A DNA stretch of 64,000 bases from positions 29,882,870 to 29,946,869 of the forward strand of contig OZ022345.1 of assembly GCA_963989245.1 (NCBI GenBank). Reading direction: 5' to 3'. Made by a program: the position numbers and the translations under genes. Under the pieces are notes generated by a model. That model was not told the DNA's origin and made no database searches. It was given only the letters and a program-made list of their open reading frames with translations. The stretch comes from Nansenia antarctica. Lineage: Eukaryota > Chordata > Actinopteri > Argentiniformes > Microstomatidae. Positions 55,107-64,000 of the stretch are shown here, piece after piece. Numbering within the stretch: the first letter of the stretch is position 1; each line of letters opens with the position of its first letter.

Positions 55107-56153
55107 AGTGAAGTGAAGTGAAGTGACATTTATTTATATAGCACTTTTCATACACAAAGGCAATTCAAGGTGCTTTACAAAAAAAGAAAGAACATCGTTA
55201 AAAGACAAGCAGCAAAGCAGTGCATAGCACAAAAAACACACATAACAATTAAAATAGAGCATTTATAAGACTCCATTATAACACTTCCACTCATGCCTTC
55301 AATCAACTCAGTAGTTTAGTAGCAGTTAAAAACAAAGAGTAAACTTCAGTAGTTTAGTAGCAGTTAAAAGCAAAAGTAAACATAAAGGTCTTTAACTTGG
55401 ATTTGAAAATGGGCAAAGTAGGGGCAGATCTAATGTCTTCCGGGAGTTTATTCCAGCTATGGGAGGTATAGTGGGAGAACGCGGCTTCACCATGTTTTGT
55501 TTTGGTCCTAGGAACAATTAGCAGACCAGTCCCTGATGACCTAAGAGATCTGGAGGGTTCATCCGCTTGTTAAGTCGTGACGTATTTCCGGGGCCAACGT
55601 TGGCTGAGGCGCTGTCTTCGAGATGCCGAAATAATAATAATAATAAATTATATTTATATAGCGCTTTTCCGAGGCTCAAATACCCTGACAATATGGAGAA
55701 AACGGTAAACTGCTGTGTCCCTTGTTGTATGAATAGATCCGAGTCTAAAAAACGATTAAACTGTCATTCTACCGCTGTAGTTCACAGGTACTCCGGTGCG
55801 GAGAATTTCTGATTTGGACTCGGAAATGGCTAAACGTCACTTTTGACGTCAGACTTAACAAGCGGATAGTGAAGAAGCAATTCAGAGATGTAATGTGGGC
55901 CTGACCCGTTGAGAGATTTATAAACTATTAGCAGAATTTTAAAGTCTATTCTATGACATACTGGTAGCCAATGTAGAGATTTGAGAACTGGTGTAATGTG
56001 TTCGACTTTCTTGGTTCTTGTTAAAGCTCTAGCAGCCGCATTCTGAATGAGCTGTAGTTGTTTGATAGCTTTTTTGGGAAGGCCTTTGAAAAGACTGTTG
56101 CAGTAGTCTAACCTGCTAGAGATGAAAGCATGAATGAGTTTTTCAAGGTCTTG
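55107..56153 (-). mobile_element. L2-type LINE fragment inserted in the minisatellite
   Basis: Flanked by AACTAGA on both sides (55100-55106 and 56154-56160), a 7-bp target duplication. The minus frame from 56153 encodes LEKLIHAFISSRLDYCNSLF, IQNAAARALTRTKKVEHITP and VLKSLHWLPVCHRIDFKILL. The 3' end is an (AGTGA)n tail at 55107-55125. It is interrupted by a THAP-type element at 55561. Confidence 0.9.
55561..55867 (+). mobile_element. Short DNA element with a THAP-like fragment
   Basis: Ends ATCCGCTTGTTAAGTC and GACTTAACAAGCGGAT are perfect inverted repeats. A frame from the ATG at 55693 reads MEKTVNCCVPCCMNRSESKK and stops at 55812. The C-x-V-x2-C start is typical of a THAP zinc finger, as in P-element, Kolobok or ISL2EU-type transposases. 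An (ATA)n retroposon tail (55632-55690) is inserted just before this ATG. Confidence 0.7.
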
Positions 56154-56189
56154 AACTAGACACACACACACACACACACCCTGCAACTA

Positions 56190-56229
<40 letters not shown>

Positions 56230-56924
56230 GCAACTAGACACACACACACACACACACCCTGCAACTACACTCACACACACACACACACACACCCTGCAAC
56301 TAGACACACACACACACACACACACACCCTGCAACTAGACACACACACACACACACCCTGCAACTAGACACACACACACACACCCTGCAACTAGACACAC
56401 ACACACACAGACACACACACACACACACCCTGCAACTAGACACACACACACACACACCCTGCAATTAGACACACACACACACACACCCTGCAACTAGACA
56501 CACACACACACACCCTGCAACTAGACACACACACACACCCTGCAACTAGACACACACACACACCCTGCAACTAGACACACACACACACACACACACACCC
56601 TGCAACTAGACACACACACACACACGCCCTGCAACTAGACACACACACACACACACACCCTGCAACTAGACACACACACACACACACACACACACCCTGC
56701 AACTAGACACACACACACACACACACACACCCTGCAACTAGACACACGCACACACAGACACCCTGCAACTAGACACACACACACACACACACACACACCC
56801 TGCAACTAGACACACACACACACACCCTGGAACTAGACACACACACACACACACACACACACCCTGCAACTAGACACACACACACACACCCTGCAACTAG
56901 ACACACACACACACCCTGCAACTA

Positions 56925-56959
<35 letters not shown>

Positions 56960-56960
56960 T
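56154..56960. repeat. Minisatellite CCTGCAACTAGA(CA)n, right array
   Basis: About 26 further copies of the 54058 unit. It ends in a long CA run next to unique sequence (56960-57010). Confidence 0.97.
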
Positions 56961-57008
56961 ACACACACCTCTGTGATCCCCCCCCAAACAAACACACACA
57001 AAAATCTC

Positions 57009-57295
57009 TGTTTTTTCGACCTGTCCCCCCCCCCTCCGCCTGGTCTCTGAGATGCGTCTTGCCCCCCCCCTTCCAGCCCCCCCCCCTCCTCCATGCCGCA
57101 TGCCCTGCCCCCCCCCTTCCAGCCCCCCCCCCCTCCTCCATGCCGCATGCCCTGCCCCCCCCCCTTCCAGCCCCCCCCCCCTCCTCCATGCCGCATGCCC
57201 TGCCCCCCCCCCTTCCAGCCCCCCCCCCCCTCCTCCATGCCGCATGCCCTGCCCCCCCCCCTTCCAGCCCCCCCCCCCTCCACCCAGTCTCCACA
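57009..57295. repeat. C-rich minisatellite with runs of 7-11 C
   Basis: Five copies of a roughly 45-bp unit, CATGCCGCATGCCCTG followed by C runs and CTTCCAG. The minus strand has repeated runs of G, strong G-quadruplex candidates. Frames in both senses are artefacts. Confidence 0.93.
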
Positions 57296-57500
57296 GCTCA
57301 GATTGAATCTTACCCATTCATTAGTCTAAGTGGATGAGGTTCTCTAATAGGGGCTCCCTTCCCCTCAATAATTGCCGCTGATTGGCATAGATTAGGCCCT
57401 AGTTGCCAGGCCAGTGAGTCTCCACGGCGGTAATCTGATTCTGACTCAAACTAATAGGATTTTAACTCTGCCGCGGCCTGATGTCCGTCTGCAAAACCCC
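57296..57500. other. Low-repeat segment, candidate regulatory DNA
   Basis: Balanced, non-repetitive 200 bp between two minisatellites, with several homeodomain-type cores (cattagtc, ctaatagg, caataattg, ggtaatctg, ctaatagga). No open frame with codon character. Conservation cannot be tested here. Confidence 0.35.
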
Positions 57501-57504
57501 TGGC

Positions 57505-57820
57505 CAGCCCTAACCCTGGCCCCTCTGTCTCTCTCCTCTACCCTGGCCCCTCTGCCTCTCTCCTCTACCCTGGCCCCTCTGCCTCTCTGTCTCTACCCTG
57601 GCCCCTCTGCCTCTCTCCTCTACCCTGGCCCCTCTGCCTCTCTGTCTCTACCCTGGCCCCTCTGCCTCTCTCCTCTACCCTGGCACCTCTGCCTCTCTCC
57701 TCTACCCTGGCCCCTCTGCCTCTCTCCTCTACCCTGGCCCCTCTGCCTCTCTCCTCTACCCTGGCCCCTCTGTCTTTCTCCTCTACCCTGGCCCCTCTGC
57801 CTCTCTCCTGCCCTGTCCAG
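57505..57820. repeat. 27/28-bp minisatellite TACCCTGGCCCCTCTGCCTC
   Basis: About 12 copies with the spacer TCTCCTC or TCTGTCTC. Merges into the pentanucleotide array at 57820. Confidence 0.93.
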
Positions 57821-58905
57821 CCCTGTCCTGTCCTACCCTCTCCTACCCTACCCTACCCTGTCCTGTCCTACCCTACCCTACCCTGTCCTTTCCTACCCTA
57901 CCCTAAACTGTCCTACCCTTTCCTACCCTGTCCAACCCTGTCCTGTCCTGTCCTGTCCTGCCCTCTCCTGCCCTGCCCTCTCCTCTTCTACCCTCTCCTA
58001 CCCTCTCCTACCCTGTCCTACCCTCCCCTACCCTGTCCTACCCTCTCCTGTCCTGTCCTACCCTGTCCTACCCTGTCCAACCCTGTCCTGTCCTGTCCTA
58101 CCCTGTCCTACCCTGTCCTACCCTGTCCAACCCCGTCCTGTCCTGTCCTGTCCTGTCCTGCCCTCTCCTGCCCTGCCCTCTCCTCTCCTACCCTCTCCTA
58201 CCCTCTCCTACCCTGTCCTACCCTCTCCTACCCTGTCCTACCCTGTCCTACCCTCTCCTACCCTGTCCTACCCTCTCCTCTCCTGTCCTGTCCTGTCCTG
58301 TCCTGTCCTGTCCTGTCCTGTCCTGTCCTGTTCTGCCCTACCCCCTCCTACCCTGTCCTGTCCTTTCCTGCCCTGTCCTGTCCTGTCCTGTCCTGTCCTG
58401 TCCTGTCCTGTCCTGTCCTGCCCTGTCCTGTCATACCCTGTCCTGTCCTGTCCTGTCCTGTCCTGTCCTGTCCTGTCCTACCCTGTCCTGTCCTGTCCCC
58501 TCCTGTCCTGTCCTGCCCTGTCCTGTCGTACCCTGTCCTGTCCTGTCCTGTCCTGTCCTGTCCTACCCTGTCCTGTCCTGTCCCCTCCTGTCCTGGCCTG
58601 TCCTGTCCTGTCGTACCCTGTCCTGTCCTGTCCTGTCCTACCCTGTCCTGTCCTGTCCTGTCCTGTCCTGTCCTGTCCTGTCCTGTCCTGCCCTGCCCTG
58701 TCCTGTCCTGTCCTGTCCTACCCTGTCCTGTCCTGCCCTGTCCTATCCTGTCCTAGCCTGTCCTTTCCTGTCCTGTCCTGTCCTGTCCTGTCCTACCCTG
58801 TCCTGTCCTGTCCTAGACTGTCCTTTCCTGTCCTGTCCTGCCCTGTCCTGTCCTGTCCTGTCCTGTCCTGTCCTGTCCTGCCCTGTCCTGTACAGTGTAC
58901 TGTCT
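57821..58905. repeat. (CCTGT)n / (CCTAC)n pentanucleotide array
   Basis: More than 200 units of CCTGT with blocks of CCTAC and CCTCT. There are no stop codons in one + frame over both arrays (505 codons), which is an artefact of the repeat. Confidence 0.97.
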
Positions 58906-59282
58906 TACACCTGTCTAACCCTGTACAGTGACCTGTCTGTCTTACACCTGTCTGTCTTACACCTGTCTAACCCTAACCCTGTACAGTGTACTAGTGTATT
59001 TCTTAATTATGTTGAGCATTCTTGCATCATCCACTGTAGACACTGTAGTCTACCTTGGCCTACCAGCTGAGCTCACCAGTGCTTTCTGTTTGGCTACTGT
59101 ATATTTCTACTGTATATTTCTACTGTATATTTCTTCTTCATTTTTCGGATATTTCAGCCTCATAACGGCTTCCTTCACTTCCATCCACGTCTCTCTGGTC
59201 GTCATGTCGACACAAAGCCAACTATCAAAACTAGACATCCACAGCTCTCTTAAAGTCTTACATTGGGGGGTCACCTGGCTAA
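58906..59282. other. Unassigned spacer between arrays
   Basis: Starts with short cttacacctgtct repeats and two ccctaaccct motifs. Then about 280 bp of unique-looking sequence without frame or splice signals. Confidence 0.4.
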
Positions 59283-60245
59283 ACTTATTTACTCCACATT
59301 CATGCTACGTTCACATTTATGCTACGTTCACATTCATGCTACGTTCACATTTATGCTACGTTCACATTTATGCTACATTCACATTTATGCTACGTTCACA
59401 TTCATGCTACGTTCACACTCATGCTACGTTCACATTCATGCTACGTTCACACTCATGCTACGTTCACATTCATGCTACGTTCACATTTATGCTACGTTCA
59501 CACTCATGCTACGTTCACATTCATGCTACGTTCACATTCATGCTACGTTCACATTCATGCTACGTTCACATTCATGCTACGTTCACATTCATGCTACGTT
59601 CACAATCATGCTACGTTCACATTTATGCTACGCTCACATTCATGCTACGCTCACATTCATGCTACGTTCACATTTATGCTACGTTCACATTTATGCTACG
59701 TTCACATTTATGCTACGTTCACATTTATGCTACGCTCACATTCATGCTACGTTCACATTTATGCTACGCTCACATTCATGCTACGTTCACATTCATGCTA
59801 CGCTCACATTCATGCTACGTTCACATTCATGCTACGTTCACATTTATGCTACGTTCACATTCATGCTACGTTCACATTTATGCTACGCTCACGTTCATGC
59901 TACGTTCACATTCATGCTACGTTCACATTCATGCTACGTTCACATTTATGCTACGTTCACATTCATGCTACGTTCACATTTATGCTACGTTCACATTTAT
60001 GCTACATTCACATTTATGCTACGTTCACATTTATGCTACGTTCACATTTATGCTACGTTCACATTTATGCTACGTTCACATTTATGCTACGCTCACGTTC
60101 ATGCTACGTTCACATTTATGCTACGTTCACATTCATGCTACGTTCACATTCATGCTACGTTCACATTTATGCTACGTTCACATGGATGCTACATTCACAT
60201 TCATGCTACGTTCACATTTATGCTACGTTCACATTTATGCTCCAT
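59283..60245. repeat. 17-bp minisatellite ACGTTCACATTCATGCT
   Basis: About 56 copies, with variants TTTATG, CGCTCAC and ACATTC. The 17-bp period has no stop in any + frame, so all three show frames of 300-490 codons. These are artefacts. Confidence 0.97.
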
Positions 60246-60715
60246 CATCCTCATACGCAAATGGGGGGGCGTCTGTAGGAGCGGCGGCGGCCATCTTGTC
60301 TGAGAGAGGAGAACAGAGCCTTCTGGTGATGAGAGGCAGGCGGCGGCGTCTACTACAGAGGCCCGGGGCTAATGAATCTCCACTCCATTAGCCGTGAAGC
60401 GGACGGATCGCTTCTCCCAGAGAAATGAATTGAGTTTTTTGTATTTGTGAGATCATCCTGCCTCCATTAACTGCTCTTTATCCGCGCTCTTCATCACAGC
60501 CTAACTGGGTTAGCGTGGCGTGATTAGCAGGGGGGGCCTCCCTTCTTAAAGCCCTAATCAGGTTTGGCGTCTCTGCTGATGGGGCCATTAGGCCCAATAA
60601 ACTCCAGGGCAGGGCCGGGCCTGAAACAGATTCCTCACTAGCAGATGGTCGGCTGGGAGGGGAGGGAGAGAGGGGGAGGGAGAGAGGGGGGGGAGGGAGA
60701 GAGAGAGAGGCTCTG
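60246..60715. other. Low-repeat ATTA-rich segment, candidate regulatory DNA
   Basis: About 420 bp of balanced sequence with many TAATGA/CATTAG-type cores (gctaatgaatctccactcca, cattaactgctctttatccg, gtgattagcagg, ccctaatcagg). It looks like vertebrate conserved noncoding DNA in composition. No exon is apparent. Ends with a (GGGA)n run at 60655-60708. Confidence 0.4.
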
Positions 60716-60792
60716 ATGTATCGAGGCCGAAAACAAAGTTTGTGTAACCAAAGTAGTTTTGAGGCCTCTGGTCTTTATGACCCGCCCCAGGC

Positions 60793-60965
60793 CACCAGGA
60801 GGTGGTCTGGTGGTGGTCAGGTGGTCTGGTGGGGGTCAGGTGGTCTATGGTCAGGTGGTCTGGTGGTGGTCAGGTGGTCTATGGTCAGGTGGTCTATGGT
60901 CAGGTGGTCTGGTGGTGGTCAGGTGGTCTATGGTCAGGTGGTCTGATGTTGGTCAGGTGGTCTGG
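60793..60965. repeat. Minisatellite GGTCAGGTGGTCTGGTGGT / GGTCAGGTGGTCTAT
   Basis: About ten copies of a 15-19-bp unit with two length variants. Confidence 0.92.
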
Positions 60966-60992
60966 TGTGTACTGTGTTGAAGCAGTTGTATT

Positions 60993-60996
<4 letters not shown>

Positions 60997-61038
<42 letters not shown>

Positions 61039-61047
61039 TCACTCACT

Positions 61048-61084
<37 letters not shown>

Positions 61085-61093
61085 TCACTCACT

Positions 61094-61132
<39 letters not shown>

Positions 61133-61135
61133 TCA

Positions 61136-61192
<57 letters not shown>

Positions 61193-61198
61193 CACGCG

Positions 61199-61282
<84 letters not shown>
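60997..61282. repeat. Long (CA)n microsatellite
   Basis: CA runs separated by CACTCACTCACTCACTC blocks. Confidence 0.97.
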
Positions 61283-61284
<2 letters not shown>

Positions 61285-62030
61285 GGCCACTAGGGTGTGA
61301 TGAGGCTACTGGCCACTAGGGGGGGTGGTGCTACAGAGAGCAGCCTGTCCTGATATCAGGTTCACACCAACACACATGTCCTCAGTCCACAAGCTGTCAG
61401 ATCAGATATGTTTCAGAAAAACAGTCCTATGATGTCATACATGTTCTCTGTTATTGAGCGGGGTTCAGGCAGGGGTTGTCTATGGGCCAGGACCATGACA
61501 CCAAGGGGTCAGAGGTCATGACACCCAGGGGTCAGAGGTGTTTAGGAGCCACTCCCGAGTTAAGCTAATGTTAGCCACCGCCAACACAAGAACAGCTAAA
61601 CCCTGGAGTGGTGGTGGAGCAGACAAGTTCAACATCGACAGGCTTCATCTCATCAACATGTACTTCAGTTCAATCCAAAAATCCCTATTATTTTTCCCCA
61701 AATAGCTAAGTAATGTAATTAATATAATTAATATAAATAGTAATAGCCAATATAAGTAGTATACTTAATATACATAGTTAAACAGTTAATGAGTAATATA
61801 AGTAATATAAATAGTTAAACAGCTAATATAAGTAATATAATTAATATAAATAGTTAAATAGCTAATATAAATAGTATAATTAATATAAATTGTTAAATAG
61901 CTAATATATATAGTATAATGAATATAAATAGTTAAATAGCTAATATAGGGGTTGTGTAATATTTGTTTGGTTCATATAACTGTTCCTCAATTATTTTGGC
62001 TCCAAACAAACAAAAAACATGAACATAAAC
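61283..62030. other. Unassigned; AT-rich degenerate repeat at 61690-61950
   Basis: 61470-61545 has two copies of ggtcagaggt. 61690-61950 is built from aatataaatagttaaatagc-like units of irregular length. No frames. Confidence 0.5.
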
Positions 62031-62047
62031 TTGCCAGTGTGAAGACT

Positions 62048-62230
62048 TGACCCAGTCTGCAAGGTCCACTTCACCTAGATGTACTAGTTTAAAACAGTCT
62101 GCAAGGTCCACTTTACCTAGATGTACTATTTTTAAACAGTCTGCAGGGTCCACTTCACCTAGATGTACTAGTTTAAAACAGTCTGCAAGGTTCACCTAAA
62201 TGTTCTAGTTTAAAACAGTCTGCAAGGTAT
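62048..62230. repeat. 42-bp minisatellite
   Basis: Four to five copies of CAGTCTGCAAGGTCCACTTC plus ACCTAGATGTACTAGTTTAA. The period is a multiple of three, so the minus strand shows a short open repeat frame. Confidence 0.92.
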
Positions 62231-62508
62231 AGATCATGTTCTTGTCTGACTGGATTCTGTGTTTTAAATGTGATATTGACTGCTGCTTTATTGGTGGGTC
62301 TCCCTTGAAAAAGAGAATGTGTGTCTTAATGTCTTAATGTCTTAATGTCTTAATGTCTTAATGGGCTTTTGTTTCATTTAGTGTTTGAATAAACCCATGT
62401 CCACACGAGCCCGGGTAGTTTTGAAAACAGGATTTTTCCTCCTTCGTTTAAAAAAGAAATAAAAATCCCGTCCACAAAAGTACTGTTATAGAAAATATCT
62501 CTGGATGT
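62231..62508. other. Unassigned spacer with (CTTAATGT)n
   Basis: Six copies of a 10-bp GTCTTAATGT unit lie at about 62320-62362. Otherwise nothing recognisable. Confidence 0.5.
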
Positions 62509-62710
62509 ATGGGCAGTCGCGCTGCCCGGTCACGTCTCTTCACGACACTGGCTCCCCGCTGGTGGAATGAGCTTCCCACGGCTGTCAGAACTGCAGAGTC
62601 ACTACCCATCTTCCGTCGTAGACTGAAGACCCATCTCTTCAGGCTACACCTGTCCCTCCTGAGACATCTACTACCCCCCTGTACTGTTTCCCCTGTGTCA
62701 TAATAAAACT
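62509..62710 (+). pseudogene. LINE C-terminal fragment (L2/CR1-like)
   Basis: Encodes RSRLFTTLAPRWWNELPTAV, RTAESLPIFRRRLKTHLFRL and a tail with tcctgagacatctactaccc. The last phrase is the seed of the minisatellite at 15780. Confidence 0.8.
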
Positions 62711-63130
62711 CCTTATATGAACTATGATCTTTACTCTGTGTTGCTTCTGTATTGCAGATGTGTCAGGTTATTGTTGTTATTGTTGTGGTTGTTGTGTGTA
62801 TGTGGTGTTTGTCCTCCATGTTCTGGGTGTTTTGTGTGTATTAAGGGAATTCCTTAATCTTGACGAGAATTTGCAACTCACTAAATCACCTCAGTTCAGT
62901 GTGTTGTTGAGTTTGTTGAGGTAATATCTTAACAAGTTACCTGTTAACATTTGACCAGTTATTATTATATACATTAAAACGGCCCATTAACGGCCCATTA
63001 ACCCGTCATGTTTTCAAAAGCTCTGTGTCTGTTAAAACGCCACACTTTGACCTTTTATTCAACCAATTCAAGAGAGGAGAGGAGAGGTGTTGTTGTAATG
63101 CGTCATAGTAAAGTTAGGGTCAGAACCACA
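62711..63130. other. Unassigned AT-rich DNA
   Basis: Repeated TTGTTGTTATTG-like tracts at about 62770-62800, aacggcccatt duplicated at 62980-63000, no frames with support. Confidence 0.4.
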
Positions 63131-63134
63131 GTAG

Positions 63135-63330
63135 AGGCTGTGGTTCAGGAGGTAGAGGCTGGTGGAGGTAGAGGCTGTGGCTCAGGAGGTAGAGGCTGTG
63201 GCTCAGGAGGTAGAGGCTGTGGCTCAGGAGGTAGAGGCTGTGGCTCAGGAGGTAGAGGCTGTGTCTCAGGAGGTAGAGGCTGTGTCTCAGGAGGTAGAGC
63301 CTGGTGGAGGTAGAGGCTGGTGGAGGTAAA
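63135..63330. repeat. 21-bp minisatellite GAGGTAGAGGCTGTGGCTCAG
   Basis: Nine or so copies with variants GTGTCTCAG and CTGGTG. Open in several frames (CGSGGRG, QPLPPEP), not coding. Confidence 0.93.
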
Positions 63331-63334
63331 AAGG

Positions 63335-63512
63335 TTCGGAGAGATGGAGCTCCTGGAAGTCACCAACCTTCTGGAGCAGCGCCTTGGGTGTGTCAGCGTG
63401 ATGTGGTTGCATGGCAGCTTGCCGCCATTGGTGTGTGAATGTGTGAAAGAGAGGCTGTTGTAAAGCGCTTTGGAGTAAGCCGTTATATAAGTCAGTCTGT
63501 TTACCATTCCCA
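63335..63512 (+). repeat. L2/SINE-type retroposon tail
   Basis: Contains tgtgtgaatgtgtgaaagag, gtaaagcgctttggagtaag and tatataagtcagtctgttta, a fish retroposon 3' end. It is the probable source of the 13/14-bp array at 53283. Confidence 0.75.
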
Positions 63513-64000
63513 TTCAGATCTTCAGGACCAGAGACACCCAGTAGAGGCGTCCCACAGCGCCCCCCCCCCGCCTACCCCCATCGATCCCTCCACCTATCGG
63601 GTCGTCTCATCTGGATGAGAGGAAAGGTGAACTTGACATTTCCGAGAAATGTTCCCAGCGCCCCCCCCAGATATCCTTACGTGGCTCTGCGTCCCGCGGC
63701 TCTCCTGCAGGCAGAGGTGCATTAGTGGTGACAGGAGGTCCGCTGGGGGGGTAGGGGGGGGGGGGGGGGGGCGATAGGAGGGCCAGGCGGCTGGACGGGG
63801 GCCTGGGGATTATGTGGCGGTCTTTGCTTTGACCGTCTCTCTCTTATCTCCAGCGTGGTGGTGGGGGGGGGCGGGGCAGAGGGGGGGTGAGGGCTCCGAT
63901 CCTCCTTATCTACACAGGAGAGTTGGTTTTCATCCAGTTTGTTTCCCGGAATCTTCCCTCCCTCCCTCCCTCCCTCGCTCCAGCGGTGGCGGTGGTGGAA
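63513..64000. other. GC-rich low-repeat segment at the right edge
   Basis: Contains a long G run (63748-63770) and unique-looking stretches such as gattatgtggcggtctttgc. No exon could be supported. It may continue the regulatory-looking DNA at 60246. Confidence 0.4.

Noticed and set aside
57414..58931. 505-codon Pro/Leu/Ser/Cys frame
   Set aside because: Spans two minisatellites with period-driven codon patterns; no protein-like composition.

Overview
The window is teleost fish nuclear DNA. It has spliced vertebrate genes, fish-type L2/CR1 and Rex1 LINE tails, ZMYM1-type hAT transposons, Tc1/mariner elements with TA target duplications, and a very high load of CA/TG microsatellites and minisatellites. 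That tandem-repeat density recalls gadiform (cod-like) genomes, but the species cannot be fixed from sequence alone.

Two host genes are supported. The first, on + at 4179-5760, is a compact three-coding-exon four-helix cytokine, best called il2. It has a signal peptide, phase-0 introns, a GALFYTP exon, four mature cysteines, AP-1 and NFAT-like promoter motifs, a TATA box, ATTTA elements in the 3' UTR and a poly(A) signal. The second, on - at 16650-17370, is the last two coding exons of adad1, ending in the deaminase-domain motif GYGSWAVKP. The two genes are tail to tail, as IL2 and ADAD1 are in mammals, so synteny and protein features support each other. The rest of adad1 is not visible, apart from one doubtful exon at 20307-20415.

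Layout: 1-2790, minisatellite and a 5'-truncated Ty3/gypsy element (-). 2835-3930, LINE tails and microsatellites. 3970-6080, il2. 6190-10776, nested DNA transposons: a Tc1-like remnant, then a hAT split by a second hAT that carries a 294-aa transposase remnant and a 1-kb MITE. 10777-16470, LINE fragments and minisatellites. 16540-17370, adad1 3' exons. 17428-25175, Rex1, minisatellites, a mariner-like element and a second copy of the split hAT. 25624-34343, a complete, young Ty3/gypsy-type LTR element (-). It lies inside a transposase-like reading frame. 35529-36377, a hAT with a perfect 8-bp duplication. 36450-42200, a second young LTR element (+) whose reverse transcriptase has lost its catalytic loop and which is itself cut by a hAT. 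42201-48400, minisatellite, another hAT and a Rex1 inserted into a second LINE. 48400-53100, LTR-like repeat, LINE and Tc1 element. 53280-61280, long minisatellites, interrupted by an L2 that carries a THAP-type DNA element and by two low-repeat ATTA-rich segments that may be conserved regulatory DNA. 61283-64000, AT-rich repeats, LINE tails and GC-rich unique sequence.

No new multigene system was found. The more unusual points are the remodelled il2 and adad1 splice sites (TG runs abutting acceptors, six tandem copies of a donor), the apparent il2 exon fusion, minisatellites seeded from retrotransposon tails, a tRNA-His-like fragment inside an LTR, and long chimeric or satellite reading frames that could mislead automatic gene callers.
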